Shown here one piece after another: positions 6,751-15,600 of a stretch of DNA of 61,377 nucleotides; the first letter of the stretch is position 1, and each line of letters begins with the position of its first letter. The stretch is from the NCBI GenBank assembly GCA_023398815.1, contig JAEWRW010000051.1, forward strand, positions 1-61,377, in the 5' to 3' direction. The position numbers were made by a program, and so were the translations under genes. Below the pieces are notes generated by a model. That model had not been told where the DNA came from and did not search any database. It was given only the letters and a program-made list of their open reading frames with translations. The DNA is from Bacillota bacterium. GTDB lineage: Bacteria; Bacillota; Clostridia; Christensenellales; UMGS416.

Positions 6751-8565
6751 TTGACCGACGAACGCAAAAAACCAACCTATAGCCTGACAAGCAACCTCCA
6801 CTTCCTGCTGGGCATGATGTGGCAGCGGTGGCGGAGCAAGACCGTTTTCGTGTTCTTGCGGGCGCCGCTGCTGGTGCTGGCAGGGTATTTGGGCATCCTG
6901 CTCTCCCAACAGGTGGTGGCCGCCGTTACGGTGGGCTTGCCGCCGGAGCAGCTTCTGCTGCGGGTGGCGGCGCTCTGCGCCCTGCTGGCGCTGACGCTGA
7001 TGGGTGAGAAACTGCTGACGGCGCGGCTGGAAACCTTTATGAACCTCTTTGACATCGGCACCCAGCTCATGCTGCTCGATCATTTCCTGGGCGATGATTA
7101 TGAATCCACCGAATCACCGGCGGGGCTGACACGCATCTCCAAGGCCATGGAGAACACCGGCAGTGACTACAGCAGCACCCGGCGAGTCGCCAACGTCCTC
7201 TCCACCCTCACGGCCAATGTCATTGGTATCCTGACCTATGGCGCGCTGCTCCTTCGCCTCAGCCCCTGGGTGCTGCTGGCGGTGGCCGTCACCACGCTGG
7301 GCGGGCTGTGGGCGCTGCGGCGCACCGCGCTGTGGAACTACCGCCACAAGGACGAGTGGAAGGGGCTGGACCGCAAGCTCGACTACTTCTGGAACAAGGC
7401 GGGGGATTTCACCTGCGCCAAGGACATGCGCCTCTATGGCATTGCCGACTGGTTTCACAACCTCTTCCTGCAGACGTTGGCAGGCCGCATGGCCTGGCAC
7501 CGGCGGGAGCAGCTGGCGCTCTTTGGTGGGGACGGCGTGCGAGCCGTGCTCTCCCTCATCCGGGACGGGGTAGCCTATGGCCTTCTCGTCTACTTCCTGG
7601 TGGCCCGCGGCCTCTCCCCGGCGGACTTTGTGCTCTATTTTGGCGTCATTGGTGGCTTCGCGGCGTGGATGAACGGGCTGACGGAGGACTTTAACACCCT
7701 GCACCGGTTCCAACTGGGATTCTGTGAGATTCGGGAGTTTCTGGACTACCCCGACCGTGCCAACCACGGCCCGGGCCTGCCGTTGCCGCAGGAGCCCTTC
7801 GCCATTGAGCTGCGCGATGCGCGCTACCGCCATGAGGGCCGGGAGACCGACACCATTCCCCCGCTCACCCTGACCATCCACGCCGGGGAGAAGGTGGCCA
7901 TCGTGGGGGCCAACGGCGCGGGCAAGACCACCCTCGTGAAGCTGATGTGCGGCCTTTACGCCCCGACCGAGGGGGAGGTACTCATCGCCGGGCAGCCGGT
8001 CAACGCCTACAACCTCGAGGATCTCTACACTCTGTTCTCGGCCGTGTTCCAAGACATTACCCTGCTGCCCCTCTCGGTGGCAAGCAACGTCTCCGCCAGC
8101 CCGGAGGGGGCGATCGACCGCGAACGGGTGGAGGAATGCCTGCGGCTGGCCGGGCTGTGGGAGCGGGTGTGCGAGCTGCCCCAGGGCATGGACACCCCAC
8201 TGGTCAAGTCGGTCAGCGACGACGCGGTGGATCTCTCCGGCGGCGAAACCCAGAAACTGGCACTGGCCCGTGCCCTCTACAAGCCGGGGCTGGCCTTGTT
8301 GCTGGATGAACCCACCGCCGCCCTGGACCCGCTGGCTGAGAGCGCCGTCTATCAGCAGTACAACCGCATGGCCGGTGGGCGCACATCGGTGTTCATCTCC
8401 CACCGGCTGGCCAGCACCCGGTTCTGTGACCGCATCCTCTACCTGGAGGGCGGGCGTGTGGTGGAGGAAGGCACCCATGAGAGCCTGATGGCCAAGCGGG
8501 GCAAGTATTACGAACTCTTCGAAGTGCAAAGCCACTACTACCGGGAGGAGGCGATGGAGGCATGA
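6751..8565 (+). CDS. ABC exporter half-transporter, subunit 1
   Basis: A 604-residue fusion of a six-helix membrane domain (about 20-330) and an ATPase domain (about 355-600). The ATPase has Walker A GANGAGKTT (about 385), signature LSGGET (about 495) and Walker B with LLDEPTAALDP (about 517), all intact. The start is TTG 6751, behind AAAGGGGG and followed by TDERKKPTYS; upstream in-frame sequence runs through the preceding terminator and is not protein-like. The stop overlaps the next gene (ATGA), and the two are homologous in layout, so they most likely form a heterodimeric exporter. Substrate unknown; no peptide precursor or modification enzyme is nearby. Confidence 0.88.
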   Translation: MTDERKKPTYSLTSNLHFLLGMMWQRWRSKTVFVFLRAPLLVLAGYLGILLSQQVVAAVTVGLPPEQLLLRVAALCALLALTLMGEKLLTARLETFMNLFDIGTQLMLLDHFLGDDYESTESPAGLTRISKAMENTGSDYSSTRRVANVLSTLTANVIGILTYGALLLRLSPWVLLAVAVTTLGGLWALRRTALWNYRHKDEWKGLDRKLDYFWNKAGDFTCAKDMRLYGIADWFHNLFLQTLAGRMAWHRREQLALFGGDGVRAVLSLIRDGVAYGLLVYFLVARGLSPADFVLYFGVIGGFAAWMNGLTEDFNTLHRFQLGFCEIREFLDYPDRANHGPGLPLPQEPFAIELRDARYRHEGRETDTIPPLTLTIHAGEKVAIVGANGAGKTTLVKLMCGLYAPTEGEVLIAGQPVNAYNLEDLYTLFSAVFQDITLLPLSVASNVSASPEGAIDRERVEECLRLAGLWERVCELPQGMDTPLVKSVSDDAVDLSGGETQKLALARALYKPGLALLLDEPTAALDPLAESAVYQQYNRMAGGRTSVFISHRLASTRFCDRILYLEGGRVVEEGTHESLMAKRGKYYELFEVQSHYYREEAMEA

Positions 8566-10412
8566 CCATCAAAGACACCGCGCGGGTCACCTGGCGGGGG
8601 TACCGCACCATTCATGAGCTGGCCCCGGGTTTGCTGGCGGTCATTGGCGGTCAAGCGCTCTTCACCTCCCTGCTGCCCTTCGTGAACATCGTGCTGTCGG
8701 CCCGCATCCTCAATGTGCTGACCGCCGGCGCAACCCTTCGCCCCCTGTTGTGGCTGGTGGCGCTGACCGCTGGGCTCAACATGTTGGCAGCGCTGGCCTC
8801 GGCCGGCCTGCAGCGGTTGCGCAGCTATCTGGAATCCCCCTTTTGGCAGCTCTCCGAACACCCGATCAACAACAAGATCGAGCGGATGGATTACGAACTG
8901 GTGGAGGACCCGGAGGTGCAGCGCAGCCGCCAGCACCTGCGCACCCTGCGCAGCGCCAACGGATACGGCCTGCCGCGTCTGATTTGGTGCTTGGATGGGC
9001 TGATCAGGGGTGTGGCGGCCACGACGGCGTCGCTCTCCTTGCTGGGCGGGGCATTCACCCTGGCCCACACGCGGGACGCGGGGGCTTGGGGAATTCTCTT
9101 CACCCCGGCGGCCTCGGCGGTGGTGCTGGTGCTCATCGCGTGCAACATCGCTCTGTCGTTGCTCTTCACCAAGAGGGAGACGAAAAGCACACTGGAAATC
9201 CTGAAGGGGTTCCACCCCATCAACCGCAAAGGCGGCTATTACTACAACACCATTCTCACGGGATACCAGGGGAGCAAGGATCTCAAAATATATGACTTGA
9301 GCCGCTCCATCAATCAGGAGTTTGCCGGGGTTATGGAGATCACAAACAGAATCACAAATTCATGGCAGAAAAACATGGGGCGTTACCAATCCCTCATTGC
9401 CGCCAGCAACACGGTGGCCACCGGCATCGTCTACGCCTATGTGGCGTTGAAGGCGCTGTTTGGTGCCTTCGGCGTGGGCAGCATCGTGCAGGTGGCCGGC
9501 AGCCTCACCCAGCTCAACACCGGCGTTTCCTCCATCATGAACAGTCTGACCACCCTTCGCATCAACGCCGAGCCGCTGCGGCTGACCTTTGACTTCATCG
9601 ATATGCCCAACAAACAATACCACGGCACTCTGCCGGTAGAGAAGCGCGCCGACCACGAGTACGAGATCGAGTTTCGGGAGGTGTCCTTCCGCTACCCTGG
9701 CACCGAGCGCTGGGCCCTGCGGGGGCTGAACCTCAAGCTGCGCATCGGCCAGAGGCTGGCGGTGGTGGGGCGCAACGGCAGCGGCAAGACCACCATGATC
9801 AAGCTCCTCTGCCGGCTTTACGACCCCACCGAGGGCGCCATCCTCCTCAATGGCATCGACATCCGCAAGTACGACTTCGCCGAATACCTCTCGCTCATCG
9901 GCGTGGTGTTTCAAGACTTCAAGCTCTTCTCCTTCCCCTTGGGGCAGAATGTCGCGGCCTCCATGGTGGTGGACGAGGCCCGCGCAGCCGACGCGCTCGC
10001 AAAAGCCGGCTTTGGCGAGCGGCTCGCCACCATGACCCGGGGGCTGGAGACGCCCCTCTACCGCGACTTTGAGGAGGACGGTGTGGAAATCTCCGGCGGG
10101 GAGGCCCAGAAGATCGCGATTGCCCGCGCCATCTACAAGGACGCGCCCTTCGTGGTGCTCGATGAGCCCACCGCCGCCCTGGACCCCCTCTCGGAGTTTG
10201 AGATCTACTCGTCCTTTGACCACATCGTGGGCGACCGCACGGCGGTGTTCATCTCACACCGGTTGTCCTCCTGCCGGTTCTGCGACGACATCGCGGTGTT
10301 CGACGGGGGCAGGCTCATCCAGCGCGGCAGCCACGACACGCTGCTGCGCGACCCCGACGGCGTGTACCACGCGCTGTGGAACGCACAGGCGCAGTACTAC
10401 ACGGCGGGCTAG
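8562..10412 (+). CDS. ABC exporter half-transporter, subunit 2
   Basis: A 616-residue membrane-ATPase fusion paired with the preceding subunit. Walker A is GRNGSGKTT (about 401), signature ISGGEAQK (about 508), Walker B VVLDEPTAALDP (about 529), followed by the FISHRLSS switch region. Both subunits keep the catalytic Glu after Walker B, so both sites could hydrolyse ATP. The membrane domain has an unusually long, polar loop near residues 200-265. Translation is coupled to subunit 1 through ATGA. The stop codon TAG sits in the loop of a hairpin (10401-10422) that begins the downstream repeat element. Confidence 0.88.
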   Translation: MTIKDTARVTWRGYRTIHELAPGLLAVIGGQALFTSLLPFVNIVLSARILNVLTAGATLRPLLWLVALTAGLNMLAALASAGLQRLRSYLESPFWQLSEHPINNKIERMDYELVEDPEVQRSRQHLRTLRSANGYGLPRLIWCLDGLIRGVAATTASLSLLGGAFTLAHTRDAGAWGILFTPAASAVVLVLIACNIALSLLFTKRETKSTLEILKGFHPINRKGGYYYNTILTGYQGSKDLKIYDLSRSINQEFAGVMEITNRITNSWQKNMGRYQSLIAASNTVATGIVYAYVALKALFGAFGVGSIVQVAGSLTQLNTGVSSIMNSLTTLRINAEPLRLTFDFIDMPNKQYHGTLPVEKRADHEYEIEFREVSFRYPGTERWALRGLNLKLRIGQRLAVVGRNGSGKTTMIKLLCRLYDPTEGAILLNGIDIRKYDFAEYLSLIGVVFQDFKLFSFPLGQNVAASMVVDEARAADALAKAGFGERLATMTRGLETPLYRDFEEDGVEISGGEAQKIAIARAIYKDAPFVVLDEPTAALDPLSEFEIYSSFDHIVGDRTAVFISHRLSSCRFCDDIAVFDGGRLIQRGSHDTLLRDPDGVYHALWNAQAQYYTAG

Positions 10413-10422
10413 AGCCCGCCGT
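10401..10422 (+). terminator. Hairpin with the ABC exporter stop codon in its loop
   Basis: The 9-bp arms acggcgggc (10401-10409) and gcccgccgt (10414-10422) enclose the stop TAG plus one base. There is no T-run; it merges into the A-B-C element. Confidence 0.6.
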
Positions 10423-10702
10423 GTCGCGGCGGCTGCTTCGCAACCGCCGCGAATGGGAGAGCTCGTCAGTGGGATAGTTTGCCGCCCGGCGCACAGGTCG
10501 CCGGGCGGCTTCCATCTGCGTGGGTCGTGCGGGGTTTTTTACGGGGAGACGCGCCTGCGGGCGGAAGGTCGAGTGCCACGGGCAGGCTGCGTTGTGCCGC
10601 TGGCCGCTGGCCCCACGTCGCGGCAGAGCGATTCGTCAGAATCGCTTGAGAGCGGCGTGAGCAACGCATAGCGTTGCGTTGGGCGGATGAACCGGCTGGC
10701 GG
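10413..10702 (+). repeat. A-B-C 3'-end element, copy 1, with plug-in module
   Basis: Follows the ABC exporter stop. Hairpin A is at 10424-10452 (tcgcggcgg and accgccgcga). Hairpin B is at 10481-10509 (gccgcccgg / ccgggcggc, loop cgcacaggtcg). Then come the ttttttacgggg and gtgccacgggca segments and hairpin C with ggatgaacc near 10683-10702. An extra module of about 75 bases at 10611-10684 interrupts the part before hairpin C. Confidence 0.75.
10611..10684 (+). repeat. Plug-in hairpin module, copy 1
   Basis: Three hairpins: outer stem cacgtcgc/gcggcgtg, inner agcgatt/aatcgct, then gcaacgc/gcgttgc with loop ata. It shares its layout with 14523-14605 and 38182-38263 but has different paired bases. 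Confidence 0.7.
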
Positions 10703-10885
10703 CTGCAAGGGCGCAGGGCACGTAGGGCACACAGGCACCCTCTCCCCAACCCCTCCCCCGAACCTGGGGGAGGGACAACGGGGGTTGGCTCACGTAGCGA
10801 GGACACCTGCGGTACCGTCCTTTCTTTTGTTATGATGGCACCCATGGTTGGCAACGAATCGGAGGTCAGTCGTGCCGTCCTTCGG

Positions 10886-11075
10886 GGCGCGTTCGAGTTT
10901 CTCCCGGACGACCGGTGGCACGTAGCTGGCGACAGCGGGCGGGATGTCTGAGGCTCCGCATTGCGGAGCCGAGTTACCGCCGCTGCCTCCAAAATCTTGT
11001 GCCGGTCTTCCGGTCTAAGAAACTCGTCCGCGCCCTAGGCGCTTTTGGGCACTTTTGGCGCCATCCAAAAGTGCC
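10886..11075 (+). ncRNA. Rod element, copy 1 (nested hairpin plus terminator-like hairpin)
   Basis: Nested arms: P1 (ggcgcg then cgagttt, 10886-10904, with aaactcg and cgcgcc at 11020-11034), P2 (gaccgg at 10910 with gccggtc at 11001), P3 (cagcgggcgg at 10933 with ccgccgctg at 10977), P4 (gctccgc/gcggagc, 10953-10969). A separate 11-bp hairpin ggcacttttgg/ccaaaagtgcc (11048-11075) ends it. Transcription and function are not shown. The sequence between this and the previous element (10703-10885) includes a G/C-rich hairpin near 10740-10775 and no gene. Confidence 0.7.
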
Positions 11076-11140
11076 GCCTGCGGCAGCACGTTCCCAGGGA
11101 GTACGAGTAAAGAAAGCCATTGCCGCCGCACCAACAAGAA

Positions 11141-11171
11141 TGCCCGCCGACAGCACCTCCATCGGCGGGCA
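11141..11171 (-). terminator. Terminator of the GH31 gene
   Basis: A perfect 10-bp stem (tgcccgccga, 11141-11150, with 11162-11171) around a 11-base loop. Read leftward it is followed by a T-rich stretch (ttcttgttgg), as expected for the GH31 transcript. Confidence 0.7.
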
Positions 11172-11239
11172 CTCGTTCTATTACACTAAGCGGCGGTGCG
11201 GAGCCTTCAAAGGTCACGCGCCCCGGCGCTTTGCCGGGT

Positions 11240-13246
11240 TCACCACACCTTGACGTCCGACCCCTCCCGCACAAAGACGGGGATGGTATCGAGCGGGGCG
11301 GGCACGGTGATCGTCTGGCCGCCGGGGATCACCTCGCCGGTGCGGGCATTGCGCCAATGGACGCCGGCGGGCAGCACCACGGAGCGGCTGCGCACGCCCT
11401 CCTCCATCACCGGGGCCACCAGGATGTCCGGCCCCAGCATGTACTGGTCGGCCACGTCCCACAGGGCGGCCTCGCCGGGGAAGTCGTAGAACAGGGGGCG
11501 CATGACCGGCGCGCCGGACTCGTGAGCGGCGGCCATCAGGCTGCGCATATAGGGGCGCAGGCGCTCCCGCAGCATGAGGTACTGCTCCAAAATGGCATAG
11601 ACGTCCTCGCCATAGCTCCAGACCTCATTGTCCTGCCCGCTGGAGAACTGCCGCACGCCCTCGCGCCACTCGTTGTCGCCCAGGGGCTTGAAGGGCGGCC
11701 GCTCGCCGTGCAGGCGCATCACCGGGCAGAAGGCCCCCCACTGGAACCAGCGCACGATGAGCTCATGGAAGGTCGGGCTATGGATGTCCGCACCGATGAA
11801 CCCGCCGATGTCGGTCGTCCACCACGGGATACCCGCCATGGCCATGGAAAGGCCGGCCTGTAGCTGCTCGCGCAGGGTGCGGAAGCTGGAGTAGACGTCG
11901 CCCGACCAGGCGAGGGCCCCGTAGCGCTGGCCGCCGGCCCAGATGCACCGGATGAGGTTCATCACCGGGTCGACGCCGGCTTCCTTCATGCCGTCGTAGA
12001 AGCCCTGAGCAAAGCCGTTGGGGTAGAGGTTGCTGACCTGCAGCGCCGGCCCCCGGTGGAAGCGGTAGAGGTCGAAGTCGTAGATGCCTTCGGGCTCGGC
12101 CTCATCCAGCCAGAAGATGCGGATGCCCTTGTCAAAGTAGTTCTTCTTGACCACATCCCACACGAAACGCTGGGCTTCGGGGTTCGTCGCGTCGTAGAAG
12201 AGGGTCTCGCCCATCCAGTTCATGTTGATGGGCGAACCGCGATCCACGCCGATCAACAGCCCCCGCTCGTTGAGCTTCTTGTAGTTCTCGCTGCGAGCGT
12301 CCACCGTGGGCCAGATGGAGACCATGAGCTCGATGCCCATACTTTTGAGTTCAGCCACCATGCCCTCAGGGTCGGGCCAGTCCACCGGGTCAAACTGCCA
12401 GTCGCCCTGCATCGTCCAGTGGAAGAAATCAACGACAATGACGTCCATCGGCAGGCCCCGACGCTTGTGCTCCCGCGCCACGCTCAGCAGTTCCTCCTGG
12501 GTGCGGTAGCGCAGCTTGCACTGCCAGAAGCCCAAGCCGTACTCAGGCATCATGGGCACGTGGCCGGTGGCATCGGCGTACTGGCTCTCGATCTGGGCGG
12601 GGGTGTCGCCGGCGGTCACCCAGTAATCCAGGCTTCGGGTGCTGGCAAGCGTCCATTCGGTGCGGTTGGTGGCGAAGGTCACCTGGCCCACGCCGGGGTT
12701 GTTCCACAGGAACCCATAGCCCAGGCTGGACACATAGAAGGGCACGGACGCCTGGGAATTGCGGTGCGCCAGTTCCAGCGTGCAGCCCTTCTTGTTGAGC
12801 TGGCTGTCCTGGTATTGGCCCATGCCGAAGATCTTTTCGTCGTCCCGCGCCTCAAACCGGGCCGTCAGGGCGTAGTCGTCGGAGCCCATGCGGGCCTTCA
12901 TCTCCCGGGCGGAGAGTTTGAGTGGCACGCTGTAGCGGGTGATGTCGTCGCGGTTGCGCCAGTATTCACTCAGAAGCAGCTCGCCACGGGCGTTCTCAAA
13001 GGTCAGCCAGCCTTCGTTGTTGATGCGCGCGGTGAGCCCACCGCAGGTGATGGACGCGCGGGGCTCGTCGATGGTGATGGCGGCCTCGCCCTCCGCCGCG
13101 GGCAGCAGGGCCCAGTCGTCCTCTGGCATGGCGGCCAGGCGCGTCGCCCGCACCCGCAGGCTGTTGGCCCCCCAGGGCTCAATCCACAAGAGCTCCCGCC
13201 CGTCGCGGCGGACAAGTCGGTTCCCCTCCTTGGTGATGATGGCCAT
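11240..13246 (-). CDS. GH31 family alpha-glycosidase (alpha-xylosidase/alpha-glucosidase type)
   Basis: A 668-residue retaining glycoside hydrolase. The catalytic nucleophile is Asp381 in IFWLDEAEPE, and the acid/base is Asp450 in WSGDVYSSF; the spacing fits family 31. The blocks VVDFFHW (271-277) and MVSIWP (308-313) resemble YicI-type alpha-xylosidases more than maltases. No signal peptide is present, so it is probably cytoplasmic and acts on imported oligosaccharides. The start is ATG 13246 behind GGAGGA; an in-frame extension of 42 codons upstream is Arg/Trp/Cys-rich and unlikely. It stands alone, divergent from the peroxidase gene, with no sugar transporter beside it. Substrate is inferred from motif similarity only. 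Confidence 0.9.
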   Translation of the reverse strand: MAIITKEGNRLVRRDGRELLWIEPWGANSLRVRATRLAAMPEDDWALLPAAEGEAAITIDEPRASITCGGLTARINNEGWLTFENARGELLLSEYWRNRDDITRYSVPLKLSAREMKARMGSDDYALTARFEARDDEKIFGMGQYQDSQLNKKGCTLELAHRNSQASVPFYVSSLGYGFLWNNPGVGQVTFATNRTEWTLASTRSLDYWVTAGDTPAQIESQYADATGHVPMMPEYGLGFWQCKLRYRTQEELLSVAREHKRRGLPMDVIVVDFFHWTMQGDWQFDPVDWPDPEGMVAELKSMGIELMVSIWPTVDARSENYKKLNERGLLIGVDRGSPINMNWMGETLFYDATNPEAQRFVWDVVKKNYFDKGIRIFWLDEAEPEGIYDFDLYRFHRGPALQVSNLYPNGFAQGFYDGMKEAGVDPVMNLIRCIWAGGQRYGALAWSGDVYSSFRTLREQLQAGLSMAMAGIPWWTTDIGGFIGADIHSPTFHELIVRWFQWGAFCPVMRLHGERPPFKPLGDNEWREGVRQFSSGQDNEVWSYGEDVYAILEQYLMLRERLRPYMRSLMAAAHESGAPVMRPLFYDFPGEAALWDVADQYMLGPDILVAPVMEEGVRSRSVVLPAGVHWRNARTGEVIPGGQTITVPAPLDTIPVFVREGSDVKVW

Positions 13247-13394
13247 GTCGCTTCCTCCTTTGCCCGGGACGGGCGTCTGCAAGTCTTTGCCCCACCATTG
13301 TAGCGTGCGGCTGCCCCGGCGGCTTGCACAATCTTCCGCATTGGGTGCGTCATTTTCGCCTGTGCAGGGCATTCTATCCTATGCAAAAAGGTTG

Positions 13395-13423
13395 TTGACA
13401 ACCGATTTGTCGTGGGTTATTAT
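13395..13423 (+). promoter_or_regulatory. Promoter for glutathione peroxidase
   Basis: TTGACA (13395-13400), 17-base spacer, TATTAT (13418-13423): near-consensus, so expression is probably strong and constitutive unless repressed. Confidence 0.85.
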
Positions 13424-13462
13424 ATTTTATGCAATACAATTGATTCATAGGAGGCCATGAAT

Positions 13463-14008
13463 ATGTCCGTGCATTCCTTCACCGCCCGTACCATTGACGG
13501 GGCCGACGTTTCCCTGGGCGACTACAAGGGCAAGGTTCTGCTCATCGTCAACACCGCCAGCCGCTGCGGCTTCACCCCCCAGTACGAGGGGCTGGAGGCC
13601 CTCTACCGCCAGTACAAGGACCAAGGCCTGGTGGTGCTGGGCTTTCCCTGCAACCAGTTCGCCGGGCAGGAGCCCGGGGACGCCGAGGAGATCAAGAATT
13701 TCTGCTCGGTCAATTACAACGTGACGTTCCCGCTCTTTGACAAGGTCGATGTGCGGGGCGAAGGCGCTCACCCGCTGTTCCAGTACCTGACGGCCAAAAA
13801 GCCGTTCCGAGGCTTTGACCCGGCCCACCCCATCACCGATAAGCTCAACGAAGTGCTGGAGAAGGAATTCCCCGAGTATCTGGGCGATGACTCCATCAAG
13901 TGGAACTTCACCAAGTTCCTCGTGAACCGCGACGGCGGGGTGATCGCCCGCTTTGAGCCCACGACCACCCCGGAGGCAATGACCGAGGCGGTGGAGAAGG
14001 CGCTATAA
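13463..14008 (+). CDS. Glutathione peroxidase-family thiol peroxidase
   Basis: A 181-residue peroxidase that would reduce hydroperoxides, in most bacteria with thioredoxin rather than glutathione. The peroxidatic Cys is Cys35 in NTASRCGFTPQ (a Cys, not selenocysteine, form); the Gln and Trp/Asn of the tetrad are in FPCNQFAGQEPG (about 61-72) and KWNFTKF (about 128-134). Cys63 in the family motif is also present. Two ATGs lie six bases apart; 13463 was chosen because AGGAGG (13449-13454) is 8 bases from it but only 2 from 13457. No signal peptide, so cytoplasmic. Confidence 0.93.
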   Translation: MSVHSFTARTIDGADVSLGDYKGKVLLIVNTASRCGFTPQYEGLEALYRQYKDQGLVVLGFPCNQFAGQEPGDAEEIKNFCSVNYNVTFPLFDKVDVRGEGAHPLFQYLTAKKPFRGFDPAHPITDKLNEVLEKEFPEYLGDDSIKWNFTKFLVNRDGGVIARFEPTTTPEAMTEAVEKAL

Positions 14009-14018
14009 TTCCCTTACG

Positions 14019-14221
14019 TTTCGCGGCTGCCGCTGTTGCGACAGCCGCGATTCAAACAACTTGTACCCGTTATGGTCAGATCGGTCGCCGCACATGTCGC
14101 CGACCGATCGCCAATTGTAACCCTCATGCGGGTTTCAAAGGATACGTTACGCCTACGGGCGGATTTTGTTTTCTGCTCGTACCAGCGCTTCTTTCCTCCC
14201 GCCGAATGAATCGGCGGGAGG
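14019..14221 (+). repeat. A-B-C 3'-end element, short type, copy 2
   Basis: Begins about 10 bases after the peroxidase stop. Hairpin A cgcggct/agccgcg (from 14022), hairpin B 14079-14109 with stem gatcggtcg/cgaccgatc and loop core gcacatgt, then ctcatgcgggttt and cgcctacgggcgg segments, and hairpin C 14195-14221 (cctcccgcc/ggcgggagg, loop gaatgaatc). No rod follows. Confidence 0.75.
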
Positions 14222-14297
14222 TTCATCTCCCGTTGCCCGTTCCAGGTGTTTGTTGGCATGCTGAGTCTGTCGACAAAGTCGACAGACTGTCGCGTCT

Positions 14298-14328
14298 GGC
14301 TGGTCGCGTGCTATGCACGCTGCTCGCC
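14298..14328 (-). repeat. GGCTGGTC-hairpin-TGCTCGCC unit
   Basis: The constant flanks ggctggtc and tgctcgcc surround the stem gcgtgc/gcacgc with loop tat. The same flanks recur at 32085, 32152 and 32226, and reversed at 37968 and 38010, with other stems. A palindrome (gtctgtcgacaaagtcgacagac) lies just before, at 14268-14290. Confidence 0.7.
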
Positions 14329-14331
14329 CAT

Positions 14332-14611
14332 GCGACCTGGCCGCTGTTGCGACAGCCGCGATTCAAAGCACTTGTCATGATTATGGCAAGATCGGTCGCC
14401 GCGCATGTCGCCGACCGATCACAGATTGCAGCGCTCATGCGGGTTTCCTAGACACGTTGCGCCTGCGGGCGGAGTTTTATCTCCTACTCGCACTGGCTAT
14501 TTCTTTCCTCCCGCCGAATGAAGCGGTATTACCCCCGCGTCACGGCAGACGATTCTTCAGAATCGTTGAGAGTGACGCGAGCAACACACAGTGTTGCGAT
14601 GGGGCGGGAGG
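14332..14611 (+). repeat. A-B-C 3'-end element, copy 3, with plug-in module in hairpin C
   Basis: Second element in tandem after the peroxidase. Hairpin B is 14390-14420. Hairpin C (cctcccgcc at 14507, ggcgggagg at 14603) carries the plug-in module inside its loop instead of the short gaatgaatc loop. Confidence 0.75.
14523..14605 (+). repeat. Plug-in hairpin module, copy 2
   Basis: Outer stem cgcgtcac/gtgacgcg (14536-14543, 14572-14579), inner hairpin acgattct/agaatcgt, then gcaacac/gtgttgc. Paired bases differ from the copies at 10611 and 38182. Confidence 0.75.
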
Positions 14612-14681
14612 TTCTCTTCTTCCTCTGCTCGTTCTTGGGGTTTGCAGACACTCTGGGGCACTGTAATCCCTCCCCCAACTC

Positions 14682-14730
14682 AAAAACAGGGCAAACGCTG
14701 ACCGGACGAACCGGAGCGTTTGCTCTGTTT
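14682..14730 (-). terminator. Terminator of the AraC-GGDEF gene
   Basis: A 16-bp stem with one G-T pair (14684-14699 with 14715-14730) and a smaller ccgg/ccgg stem in the loop. Read leftward it is followed by T5 (14682-14686), so it serves the leftward gene. Confidence 0.85.
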
Positions 14731-14744
14731 GCGTGGGGGCTGGC

Positions 14745-15545
14745 CTAAGCCTTGCTGTCGGCGATGGCCCGGTGCATGTTCACAAAGAGGTCGTTGTAGC
14801 GCAGCGTATCGCTGGGGATGGTGGTGAGGGCCGCCCACAGCGTGAGGGGAATCTCCCGCCCGGCCCAGAGGAAGGGCTGGCCGTTGCGCGCGGTCACCCG
14901 GTCGGCCAGGGCTTGGGCGGCCGCCCGGTCGGTCAGCCCCGTGACGAGCGCAAATTCGTCGCCGCCGATGCGCAGCACCAGCATGTCGTCGGTGGCCACG
15001 CCATCCACGCGGGTCAGTGCCTCCAGAATGGCGAGATCCCCCGCCTGATGAGAAATGTCGTTGATGGGCACCAGGCCGTTGATGTCAAAGCAGACGACAT
15101 AGGAGCCCCGTCTCTGCCGCAGGAAGTCATAGGCCTCCGAAAGATCCACTTTTTTGCTTGCCATTTCCAAATCATCTCCTTCTGCGAAAGTGAACTCGTG
15201 CTTGGGGAAAATGCCGGAGAACTTCCAACTCTCCCGAAAGCGGGAGGGCGTGGTCTTCCACACCTTGGCAAAGGCTCTGCCAAACACCTCGGGGGAGTTG
15301 TACTGGTATTTGATCGCGATCTCGGTGACGGTTTGGCCCGACCCCAGCAGCTCGCCCGCCGCCTGGGTGATGCGCCGCTTGGTGATGTACTCCTTGATGC
15401 TGCAGTGCAGGGCATAGCGGAAGAGCTTCTCCAATGCGGAGAGGGAGACGAAACAGCGCGCGGCAACCTCTTCCCGTGCGATGGGCTCGGTCAGGTTCGC
15501 CTCGATGACATCGAGGGCCATCGTCAACGCCTGGAAGTTTTTCAT
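14745..15545 (-). CDS. AraC-type HTH regulator fused to a GGDEF domain
   Basis: A 266-residue protein with two parts: an AraC/XylS double helix-turn-helix at the N-terminus (about 7-105, second helix block TVTEIAIKYQYNSPEVFGRA) and a compact GGDEF-like domain (about 147-262). The latter has FDINGLVPINDISHQAGD-type residues in 153-170 and an intact GGDEF at 194-198. GGDEF domains make cyclic di-GMP from GTP; the fold here is slightly short, so activity is uncertain. It may link transcription to a nucleotide signal. The start is ATG 15545 behind AAAGGAGG. An extended -10 (TGG-TATACT on the minus strand, 15592-15597) lies upstream. Single gene with its own terminator. Confidence 0.8.
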   Translation of the reverse strand: MKNFQALTMALDVIEANLTEPIAREEVAARCFVSLSALEKLFRYALHCSIKEYITKRRITQAAGELLGSGQTVTEIAIKYQYNSPEVFGRAFAKVWKTTPSRFRESWKFSGIFPKHEFTFAEGDDLEMASKKVDLSEAYDFLRQRRGSYVVCFDINGLVPINDISHQAGDLAILEALTRVDGVATDDMLVLRIGGDEFALVTGLTDRAAAQALADRVTARNGQPFLWAGREIPLTLWAALTTIPSDTLRYNDLFVNMHRAIADSKA

Positions 15546-15591
15546 GCCCCGCCCGCCTCCTTTGCTATGGGTCCACGACGCCGTTAAAGGC

Positions 15592-15600
15592 AGTATACCA
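15592..15600 (-). promoter_or_regulatory. Extended -10 promoter for the AraC-GGDEF gene
   Basis: On the minus strand TGG-TATACT about 50 bases before the start codon; no good -35 is visible. Confidence 0.5.

Noticed and set aside
12056..13303. Long plus-strand open frame opposite the GH31 gene
   Set aside because: A codon shadow of the GC-rich GH31 gene; the minus strand carries catalytic motifs and a good ribosome site.
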